Source: a virus | DNA length: 51,693 nt | Reading direction: 5' to 3' (one strand) | IMG/VR virus record: IMGVR_UViG_3300036393_000028 | Location: 1-51,693 of that record | In this document: one piece after another, positions 14,970 through 21,503 of the stretch | Numbering within the stretch: position 1 is the stretch's first letter | Layout: the number at the start of each line of letters is the position of its first letter | The notes under the pieces: generated by a model | Database searches by the model: none | Seen by the model: the letters and a program-made list of their open reading frames with translations, nothing else | Told to the model about the DNA's origin: nothing | Program-made: the position numbers and the translations under genes

Positions 14970-15583
14970 TCAGCCAGCCGAAATCCGAGCCCGTCAAGGA
15001 CGCGGTGAAAGATCATCTGAAGAAGATCGAGCTGCCGCCGCGCAAGCACAAGAGCCTGCCGGCAGGATATGAATGGCTCGCCTTCAGCACACATCCCGGC
15101 AAGGAGTGGATGGCTGAGTATCATCTATCCCGCATGGGACGGACGGTCTTCCTGCCAATCGAGATCAAGAAACGGCGCGTCAGTCATCACGCGAAGCGTA
15201 TGCGGGAGTTCGAGCTGCCATTGCTGACCCGGTGCCTTTTCGTGGGCTTCGAGCCTGGTTTGCCGAAACTCTGGCAGGACATTTGCCACCTATCTTTGAT
15301 CCAGGGTGTGATTGCAGCATGGGGCGCCGACGGTATGTTGCGCCCGGTATCCATCACTGAGGCGCAGATGTACGTCATGCTTGGTCGTATCGGTGATATG
15401 GTGCACACGAATCCGCGCCGTTCGTTCGGCCTGGGCGATCTGGTTAGGATCAAGGACGGTCCGTTCGCCGGGTTCTTTTCGAAGGTGCAGGGCATCAAGA
15501 GCCAGAGCGCGCGCCTGGAGCTTCACATTCTCGGCTCATCGCGCGGTGTCGACATTCCCCTGGAGCAGCTGGAAGCGGCGTAG
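14966..15583 (+). CDS. NusG-like transcription antitermination protein
   Basis: A 205-aa protein with an NGN-type domain (about 33-150: YEWLAFSTHPGKEWMAEYHL, then TRCLFVGFEP) and a C-terminal KOW-like domain (about 158-205: FGLGDLVRIKDGPFAGFFSK). NusG/RfaH proteins ride on RNA polymerase and suppress pausing or termination. As the last gene before the structural block, it probably plays the part of a Q-type late antiterminator. The start overlaps the preceding stop (ATGA). Confidence 0.82.
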   Translation: MISQPKSEPVKDAVKDHLKKIELPPRKHKSLPAGYEWLAFSTHPGKEWMAEYHLSRMGRTVFLPIEIKKRRVSHHAKRMREFELPLLTRCLFVGFEPGLPKLWQDICHLSLIQGVIAAWGADGMLRPVSITEAQMYVMLGRIGDMVHTNPRRSFGLGDLVRIKDGPFAGFFSKVQGIKSQSARLELHILGSSRGVDIPLEQLEAA

Positions 15584-15619
15584 CGTTCAGCGAACAGTCA
15601 CCAAATCGGCGCTATCAAA

Positions 15620-15679
15620 CTCCCCGGACGACTCCTGATCCTGTAGCCAGCCATTGAGCCGAGGCCGGGGAGCCCGGCC
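15620..15679 (+). other. Strong inverted repeats after the NusG-like gene
   Basis: CTCCCCGG (15620-15627) pairs with CCGGGGAG (15665-15672), and GGCCGGG (15663-15669) pairs with CCCGGCC (15673-15679) around a 3-nt loop; the two are mutually exclusive. There is no T-tract. This could be a switching RNA structure, an antiterminator target or part of a packaging site. The whole 15584-15728 stretch has no credible gene. Confidence 0.4.
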
Positions 15680-15728
15680 AGCCTGAGTCTGGCGCACGGC
15701 GAAGCTCTGTCCGAATTTCAGTTTCAAA

Positions 15729-15806
15729 GGTGGTTGACCAGGCCTGGTTGGCCTGATCGGTTTCATACGCCGAATAAGCAGAGTTCGATCCTCTGGGCCG
15801 CAACCA
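15729..15806 (+). tRNA. tRNA-like sequence, anticodon CAT
   Basis: A 78-nt sequence folds as a cloverleaf: D stem CAGG/CCTG with a GG-containing loop, anticodon stem TCGGT/GCCGA with loop TTCATAC (CAT in the right place after a U33), 5-nt variable loop, T stem CAGAG/CTCTG with loop TTCGATC, then GGCCGCA, discriminator A and an encoded CCA. The weak part is the acceptor: GGTGGTT pairs with GGCCGCA at six of seven positions, three of them G-U. A rival pairing GGTGGTTG with CAACCACC is perfect. It may be a phage tRNA-Met/Ile2, a decayed tRNA or a tRNA mimic. Confidence 0.55.
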
Positions 15807-15983
15807 CCCTTTTCCCAGTTTTGGGGAAAACCCCTCTGGCGGCAGCATATGCGGTTGCTGAGCGAAGACCCCGAGCTATCGCATCACTCGGGCCCCGCTT
15901 GAAAGCTGGGAGTTGCGTCCCGGCCCGCCAGAATATCGACCCCCGGCGAGGGCAAAAGAACTGTTCCTCGCTGGTACAATTCT

Positions 15984-16340
15984 TCAGGCGGCTTTCTTGG
16001 CGCGCGGCTTTGTCCGCTTCACTGGCTTTGCTGCTGGTCGCAGCACGACGCCCACAGCGCTCATGACCTTGAGCATGGTGTCAAAGCTCGGATTGCCCTT
16101 GCCGGACAGCGCCTGATACAGGCCCTCGCGGCTCATGCCGGTGGCCTTGGCCACATTGGGCATGCCCTGAGCCTTGGCGACTACGCCCAGCGCTTTGACG
16201 ATGACGCGGGTGTCGCCGTCATAGTCCTCAAAGATCGCCTCCAGGAACGTGGCGATTTCCTCCGGGGTGCGGAGATACTTGGCGGCGTCAAAGGGGGAGA
16301 GCGCGGCGCCGTCGGGCATTTCGGTGTTTGCTTTGCTCAT
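15984..16340 (-). CDS. HigA-type antitoxin (addiction module antidote)
   Basis: A 118-aa protein with the antidote plan of RelE/StbE-linked systems: LSPFDAAKYLRTPEEIATFL, then an HTH (MPNVAKATGMSREGLYQALS, then GNPSFDTMLKVMSAVGV) and a basic tail. It would neutralise the adjacent toxin and repress the operon at the 16646-16669 operator. The toxin gene precedes it and overlaps by 4 bp. The module faces opposite to the late genes and lies between early and virion genes, as morons do. Confidence 0.88.
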   Translation of the reverse strand: MSKANTEMPDGAALSPFDAAKYLRTPEEIATFLEAIFEDYDGDTRVIVKALGVVAKAQGMPNVAKATGMSREGLYQALSGKGNPSFDTMLKVMSAVGVVLRPAAKPVKRTKPRAKKAA

Positions 16341-16639
16341 TTCAGTTGGTCCTTCCAGTAGGAGGCAAATCTCTTCGCCTTCGCAATGTCAGTGGTCTGG
16401 GTCGACTTATCACCGCCGAGGAGGATAACGGTATCCTTCAGGACGATGTAGTAGACCCGATAGCCGGGGCCGAAATCGAAGCGCATTTCCATGACCCCTT
16501 CGCCGACCGGCTTGGCATCGCCAGCGTGGCCCGTCGCCTCGAACTTGATCAGGCGGGCTGCGATCCGCGCCGAAGCCTTGCGATCCTTCAGGCTGCTAAG
16601 CCAGTTGTCGAAAGCTTCGGTGTTGATGTGCTGTGCCAT
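16337..16639 (-). CDS. RelE/HigB-type toxin
   Basis: A 100-aa protein of the RelE/StbE killer family, expected to be a ribosome-dependent mRNA endonuclease. Typical phrases are AFDNWLSSLKDRKASARIAA, GVMEMRFDFGPGYRVYY and VILLGGDKSTQTTDIAKAK. It is followed by its antitoxin gene (4-bp overlap), the HigBA order. Its start lies 6 nt from the operator-like inverted repeat. Confidence 0.9.
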   Translation of the reverse strand: MAQHINTEAFDNWLSSLKDRKASARIAARLIKFEATGHAGDAKPVGEGVMEMRFDFGPGYRVYYIVLKDTVILLGGDKSTQTTDIAKAKRFASYWKDQLK

Positions 16640-16645
16640 GTGTTT

Positions 16646-16692
16646 GACTGTAAGCTAAACATTACAGTCTGTCAACTGGATATTACAGACTG
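16646..16692 (-). promoter_or_regulatory. Operator of the toxin-antitoxin operon
   Basis: GACTGTAA (16646-16653) and TTACAGTC (16662-16669) form a perfect 8-bp inverted repeat with an 8-bp spacer, directly upstream of the toxin start at 16639. A third half-site, TTACAGAC, lies at 16683-16690. This fits autoregulation by the antitoxin. Confidence 0.65.
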
Positions 16693-16770
16693 GTGCGAAT
16701 AATCCGTAAGAAAAAATTCCGCAACCTCTTTCCCGCTGTGAAGCGGCATATCCCCTAGATGGAGGGCCCC

Positions 16771-17196
16771 ATGGCCGCCTTTGTAAAAATCAACGACTTC
16801 GTCGAGCAACTGGTCAAGGCCAAGCACGACTTCGGCTCACACACCTTCAAGGTGATGCTGACGAATACCGCGCCAAACCCGGCGACGAATACCGTGAAGG
16901 CTGACCTCACCGAGATCACCGCGCAAAATGGTTATGTTGCCGGCGGCGCAACCTCGGCAATGTCAGTCTCGGAAACTGGCGGCACGGCCAAGATCACGGC
17001 GACTGACGTGACCTTCACAGCGTCGGGCGGCAGCTTTGGCCCATTCCGCTATGTGATCGTCTACAACGACAGCCAGACCTCGCCCGCCGATCCGCTCGTT
17101 GGCTACTACGATTATGGCAGCTCGATCACCCTGAACGACGGCGAGTCCTTCACGACCGACTTCGACGGGACAAACGGCTTTATCCAGATCGCGTGA
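16771..17196 (+). CDS. Phage virion-associated protein
   Basis: A 141-aa beta-rich protein starting MAAFVKINDFVEQLVKAKHD and containing FKVMLTNTAPNP, a form common in phage tail or virion proteins of unknown exact role. The start at 16771 has GGAGGG upstream. It opens the rightward late block. Confidence 0.65.
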   Translation: MAAFVKINDFVEQLVKAKHDFGSHTFKVMLTNTAPNPATNTVKADLTEITAQNGYVAGGATSAMSVSETGGTAKITATDVTFTASGGSFGPFRYVIVYNDSQTSPADPLVGYYDYGSSITLNDGESFTTDFDGTNGFIQIA

Positions 17197-17208
17197 AGGC
17201 CCTGAGCA

Positions 17209-18036
17209 ATGGTTCTCGTTAATCGCGCATGGATGATGGTAACCGGTTCGCCTGGCACCGGCACAGTCACGCTCAATGCCGCCCGTACAGGCTACCTGAC
17301 CTTCGCTGCGGCGGGCGTCACCAATGGCCAGAGCGTCACCTATGAAATACAGGAGAATGGAGTAGGCTGGGAGCTAGGGCGCGGCACCTACACGAGCACG
17401 GGCACTACGCTCGCCCGCGACGCGGTTCTAATCACCTCTGCCGGAAATCAGACAAAGCTGAATTTCACCAGCGCTGCGACTGTCTTCATTACCGCAGCGG
17501 CTGAAGACCTGATTTGCCAGGGCAAGCACACGATTTGGATACCAGCTGGCGCCATGATCCCGCGCACCACGAACGGTGCAGCTTCTGGCTCCGCCGAGAC
17601 GACGACGAACAAGGTCATGATCAAGACTTTGAACTTCGATGCCTCGACGGCCGAGTATGCTCAGTTCTCGGTCCAGATGCCTAAAAGCTGGAATGAGGGG
17701 ACTGTTTCGGCGCGCTTTCTCTGGTCGCACGCGTCGACTACGACGAATTTCGCGGTGATCTGGGGTATCCAGGGACTGGCGCTCTCAAATGATGATGCGA
17801 TGGACGCCGCTTTTGGTACGGCTCAGACAGTGACCGATACGGGCGGCACGACCAATGATCTCTATCGGTCTGACGAAACTTCAGCAGTGACGATCGGCGG
17901 TACGCCAGCCGAGGGCGATATGGTGATATTCCAAGCGTACCGTGATGCAGCGGCTGGCGGCGACACTATGGCGGTTGATGCGCGCCTGCATGGCGTCGAG
18001 CTGTTCTATACCATCAATGCGCAGACGGACGCCTAA
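17209..18036 (+). CDS. Adhesin-like virion protein
   Basis: A 275-aa beta-rich protein. Residues about 1-100 resemble a phage fibre module (TGTVTLNAARTGYLTFAAAG, YEIQENGVGWELGRGTYTS, TLARDAVLITSAG). The second half (about 105-275) is a jelly-roll-like receptor-binding type (AEYAQFSVQMPKSWNEGTVS, VIWGIQGLALSNDDAMDAAF). Likely part of the tail tip or a head decoration. The next gene starts on its last base. Confidence 0.65.
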   Translation: MVLVNRAWMMVTGSPGTGTVTLNAARTGYLTFAAAGVTNGQSVTYEIQENGVGWELGRGTYTSTGTTLARDAVLITSAGNQTKLNFTSAATVFITAAAEDLICQGKHTIWIPAGAMIPRTTNGAASGSAETTTNKVMIKTLNFDASTAEYAQFSVQMPKSWNEGTVSARFLWSHASTTTNFAVIWGIQGLALSNDDAMDAAFGTAQTVTDTGGTTNDLYRSDETSAVTIGGTPAEGDMVIFQAYRDAAAGGDTMAVDARLHGVELFYTINAQTDA

Positions 18037-18683
18037 TGCTGCAGGTTCAGCATCTCGTGGGGTTTGGCGCGGCGGCCATTTCTTCGCCGCCATCGTTCAC
18101 GTTCATAGGGATGTCGCTTTCTAACGCCTCTCTGACGACTTACACGTTCACGGCGGTGGACCTCGGGGCTGACGATCCTGACAGAGTATTCTATATTCCG
18201 ATCTCAGCCGCTGCCGGCTCGAACCGAAACGTGGTCAGCGTCACAGTGCTCGGAGAATCGGCGACGATCGTTACCAGCAATGCCGCATCGGTCAATTATG
18301 CTGGCGTGGCCGCAATCAGGCTGCCATCTGGAAATAGCGGCAACATCATTGTGGAGTTGTCAGGATCGGCTGTGACAGCAGGCATCGGCCTCTACCGCGC
18401 CGTCGGTTACTCTGAGGGCGCAACTCATTCGGTAACGACCAATGCGACAGGATCTCAATCGCTGACTACCCCTGTGGGCGGCGTCGCGGTCGCCATTGCC
18501 TATTCGGGTAATGCAGCCATCACTTTCACCGGCTTGACGACGGATGATAGCGGCGCCGCTGCCGCCAACAGAAACTATGGCGTCGGCTCCGCTCAATCAC
18601 TCTCAAGCGGAAGCCTTTCGATTGACGCCACGGGCACCAGTTTTACGGGCCTAAGCGCTGCATCGTTCGCTCCGCTAAGCTGA
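18036..18683 (+). CDS. Virion protein, beta-rich
   Basis: A 215-aa Ser/Thr/Ala-rich beta protein (TTYTFTAVDLGADDPDRVFY, then GYSEGATHSVTTNATGSQSL). The style is that of phage structural proteins with a single jelly-roll-like domain. No exact family. It overlaps the previous stop by one base and is followed closely by the repeat protein. Confidence 0.6.
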   Translation: MLQVQHLVGFGAAAISSPPSFTFIGMSLSNASLTTYTFTAVDLGADDPDRVFYIPISAAAGSNRNVVSVTVLGESATIVTSNAASVNYAGVAAIRLPSGNSGNIIVELSGSAVTAGIGLYRAVGYSEGATHSVTTNATGSQSLTTPVGGVAVAIAYSGNAAITFTGLTTDDSGAAAANRNYGVGSAQSLSSGSLSIDATGTSFTGLSAASFAPLS

Positions 18684-18695
18684 GGTTCCGCATAC

Positions 18696-19364
18696 ATGCT
18701 GGGTCTCCATCCAATTGCTGGCGCCCCTCTTGCCGGATGGCCTGAGGCGACGGTCACCCCTGAGCAGGGGGCATTCGCATTCACGGGCCGTCCGGCCAAT
18801 CTCCTGCGTCACCGGAGGGTAGCTGCGGCGCAGGGCGCCTATTCACTGACGGGTCAAGATGCCGCGTTTCTCAAGGGCATCATACTGTCGGCCGATGACG
18901 GCGCGTACGCTCTGACCGGGCAAAACGCGACGCTCAAGGTTGGCTATCGCATCCAGGCTGTGACGGGCCTTTACCAGATCAGCCCGCAAGATGTTCAGCT
19001 GTTCAAGGGATTTCAGCTGCTCGCGGAGCAGGCGGCATTCACACTTGCTGGCAATGCCGCCGTCGTAGGCAGGTCGTTCTCGCTGATTGCGCAGTGGCGG
19101 GGGTATCAAGTCGTCGGCCAGGCAACCAGTCTTAAGAAGGTAAAACGTGTTCCTGCCGCGACTGGCGGCTTAAATTTGGTAGGGCTCAATGCGGAGTTTT
19201 TCCGCGGCAAGGTGCTAATTGCGGATCGTGGGGGCTTCACGCTCAATGGGACGGGCGTTTTCCTCGACCTTCGCACATTCGCCCGTCCGCCGCGCCTCAC
19301 TGGCGCAGTCGCTCGGGCAGCAGCTCTTCAGTCCTCGATCGCCAAAGTGGTGAGGCTCAGCTAA
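18696..19364 (+). CDS. Virion protein with seven to eight tandem ~23-aa beta repeats
   Basis: A 222-aa protein built of repeats of the pattern G-A/x-Y/F-x-L-T-G-Q-x-A-x-L-x-x-G-x-x-L-x-A, e.g. GAYSLTGQDAAFLKG, GAYALTGQNATLKVG, AAFTLAGNAAVVGRS and GGFTLNGTGVFLDLR. Such repeats occur in phage structural proteins and may build a stalk. It overlaps the next start by one base. Confidence 0.65.
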   Translation: MLGLHPIAGAPLAGWPEATVTPEQGAFAFTGRPANLLRHRRVAAAQGAYSLTGQDAAFLKGIILSADDGAYALTGQNATLKVGYRIQAVTGLYQISPQDVQLFKGFQLLAEQAAFTLAGNAAVVGRSFSLIAQWRGYQVVGQATSLKKVKRVPAATGGLNLVGLNAEFFRGKVLIADRGGFTLNGTGVFLDLRTFARPPRLTGAVARAAALQSSIAKVVRLS

Positions 19365-19669
19365 TGCGCAAATACGTTGGCGGGTCCCTGCCATACCAGA
19401 TCAAGGTCGAAGAGGTCGAAGCCGAGCAAGATCCCGGGCCCGACTTCATCGACACGCCGAACATCGTGTTCAAGTGGTCGATGGAATGGCAGGGGACATG
19501 GAGCACGATCGTCCCGACGCGCATCAGCACGGGACACTATCAGGCCGTCGTGACGCCGCCTCGCAGCGGCACGCTCTTCTGGCGCTGGGAGACCAAGGAC
19601 ACTCTCAACACTGTGAAGGAGGGGCACGACATCATCAAGGAAAGCGCCTTTGAAATGGGGCGGTGCTGA
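19364..19669 (+). CDS. Hypothetical virion-associated protein
   Basis: A 101-aa Trp-rich beta protein (TPNIVFKWSMEWQGTWSTIV, then GTLFWRWETKDTLNTVKEGH). No family. It abuts the small terminase gene (stop and start adjacent). Confidence 0.55.
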   Translation: MRKYVGGSLPYQIKVEEVEAEQDPGPDFIDTPNIVFKWSMEWQGTWSTIVPTRISTGHYQAVVTPPRSGTLFWRWETKDTLNTVKEGHDIIKESAFEMGRC

Positions 19670-20050
19670 ATGAGCCAGTTCAAGAAAGGGCAGTCGGGCA
19701 ACCCCGGCGGCCGGCCAAAATCGAAGCCCTTCACCGACGCGCTGCGCATTGCGGTGCTCGAAGCCGATGGCGACACGACCAAGCTCCGGCGTATTGCCGC
19801 GAAGCTGACTGAAATGGCGATCAGCGGCGACATCCAGGCAATCCGGGAAATCTTCGATCGCCTCGAAGGCAAGGCCCATCAAAGCGTGGAACTGAATGAC
19901 AATCGTTCCGAACTTTCCGACGAAGAGCGCAGCGCGCGCATCATTGAACTCCTTGAGCGCCGTGGCGCAATTGGAGCTGCTGGAGCACCTGGAGAAGGAC
20001 AGGCTGAGGGCTGCGAGGGACAGCCTGAAGGCATACGCCCGCTTCATTGA
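19670..20050 (+). CDS. Terminase small subunit-like (DUF5681) protein
   Basis: A 126-aa protein with the DUF5681 hallmark FKKGQSGNPGGRPKSKPF at the N-terminus, a helical middle (IAAKLTEMAISGDIQAIREI) and a Gly/Glu-rich tail that coincides with the start of the large terminase in another frame. It would recognise phage DNA for packaging. Position before the large subunit supports this. Confidence 0.72.
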   Translation: MSQFKKGQSGNPGGRPKSKPFTDALRIAVLEADGDTTKLRRIAAKLTEMAISGDIQAIREIFDRLEGKAHQSVELNDNRSELSDEERSARIIELLERRGAIGAAGAPGEGQAEGCEGQPEGIRPLH

Positions 20051-21503
20051 GATTCCGGGCGCGCCCCTCAATGACGATGAGGAGAGCGAGCAGTTCTATA
20101 TGGACCGGGTGACGCCGGCCAAGCATCATGACCTCATCCTGGATGTCTGCCAGGACATGGCGGCCGGCAAGCACAAGCGGGCCATGATCTTCGGCCCGCC
20201 TGGCATGGCGAAAAGCACCTATGCCTCGGTGGTATTCCCTACTTGGTTCATGGGGAAGTTCCCGCGGTCGAGCATCATCGGCGCTTCTTACGCCTCTGAC
20301 CTCGCCAGGAAGTTCGGCCGCAAATGCCGGGCGGTGGTCCGCACCGAAGGTTACGGGCAACTGTTCAACACGGCGCTGCGCGCCGACACCAGCGCGGTAG
20401 ATGACTGGGCCTTGGATAGCGGGTCCGACTACATGGCCGGCGGCTTTCTTTCGGGCATCACCGGCAACCGTGCCGACGGTGCCGTAATGGACGATCCGCT
20501 TCGGGGACGCGCCGACGCTGACAGCAAGACGATACGGGACAAGATCTATTCGACCTACATCGACGACATCCGCACCCGCCTGAAACCTCACGCATGGCAG
20601 CTCCTCATGATGACGCGCTGGCACGAGGATGACATGGCCGGGCGCATCCTGCCGGAGGATTATGCAGGTGAAAGCGGCCTCATCCGCTGCCGCGATGGCT
20701 TTGACTGGTATGTCGTTTGTTTGCCGGCGGAGGCTGGCGCCAATGACCCGCTCGGACGCAAGCCGGGCGAGATCCTGTGGTCGGACTGGTTTATTGCCGA
20801 AGAACTGAAAGTCATCAAGGAGCACAATCCGCGCACCTGGTCATCACTCTACCAGCAGCGGCCGACGCGCGAAGAAGGCAACTTCTTCAAGCGCGAATGG
20901 CTGCAGCCCTACAAGAAACTGCCCGAGGGCTGCCGCTTCTATGGCGCTTCGGACTATGCGGTGACGGCCAATGGCGGCGATTACACCGTGCATATGGTCG
21001 TCGCTGTCGATCGTGACGGGAACATCTATCTCGTCGACCTGTGGAGGGGCCAGACCGAAAGCGACAAATGGATTGAGGCGCTTCTTGATCTCGTCGCCAA
21101 GCACAAGCCGCTCAAATGGGCGGAAGAGCAAGGCCAAATCATTAAGAGTGTCGGTCCGTTCCTCATCAAGCGCTCACGCGAGCGCAAGGTGTTCTTCGCC
21201 CGGGAACAATTCGTCTCGGCAACCGACAAACCGAGCCGGGCGCGCTCGATACAGGCCCGCATGTCTATGGGCATGTTCTACGTGCCGGAAAGCACGCCAT
21301 GGCTGGCGGACTTCATTGCGGAACTCCTCGCCTTCCCAGCCGGCAAGAATGATGACCAGCCCGACACGCTGAGCCTCATCGGCCGATTGCTCGAGGAAAT
21401 GCAGGGCAGGCTGCAGGAGGCCCCCAGCCCCGAGAAAGACCGCTGGGACCGAGCCTTTGACAAAGCCGAGAGGCAGGAAGCGATTTCATGGAAGACGCGG
21501 TAG
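19896..21503 (+). CDS. terL: Terminase large subunit
   Basis: A 535-aa packaging motor ATPase/nuclease. Walker A is FGPPGMAKST (about 100-109), the Walker B-like acidic pair is GAVMDDP (about 196-202), and the nuclease domain follows from about 345 (FYGASDYAVTANGGDYTVHM with catalytic-type Asp, later PAGKNDDQPDTLSLIGRLLE). It hydrolyses ATP to move DNA into the prohead at the portal and cuts concatemers. The start is uncertain: ATG 19896 overlaps the small subunit by 155 nt, while GTG 19962 would give 513 aa and a shorter overlap. Confidence 0.93.
   Translation: MTIVPNFPTKSAARASLNSLSAVAQLELLEHLEKDRLRAARDSLKAYARFIEIPGAPLNDDEESEQFYMDRVTPAKHHDLILDVCQDMAAGKHKRAMIFGPPGMAKSTYASVVFPTWFMGKFPRSSIIGASYASDLARKFGRKCRAVVRTEGYGQLFNTALRADTSAVDDWALDSGSDYMAGGFLSGITGNRADGAVMDDPLRGRADADSKTIRDKIYSTYIDDIRTRLKPHAWQLLMMTRWHEDDMAGRILPEDYAGESGLIRCRDGFDWYVVCLPAEAGANDPLGRKPGEILWSDWFIAEELKVIKEHNPRTWSSLYQQRPTREEGNFFKREWLQPYKKLPEGCRFYGASDYAVTANGGDYTVHMVVAVDRDGNIYLVDLWRGQTESDKWIEALLDLVAKHKPLKWAEEQGQIIKSVGPFLIKRSRERKVFFAREQFVSATDKPSRARSIQARMSMGMFYVPESTPWLADFIAELLAFPAGKNDDQPDTLSLIGRLLEEMQGRLQEAPSPEKDRWDRAFDKAERQEAISWKTR

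Noticed and set aside
15810-15830. TTTTCCC/GGGAAAA hairpin as a terminator
   Set aside because: A 7-bp stem without a T-tract on the transcribed side; too weak to call.
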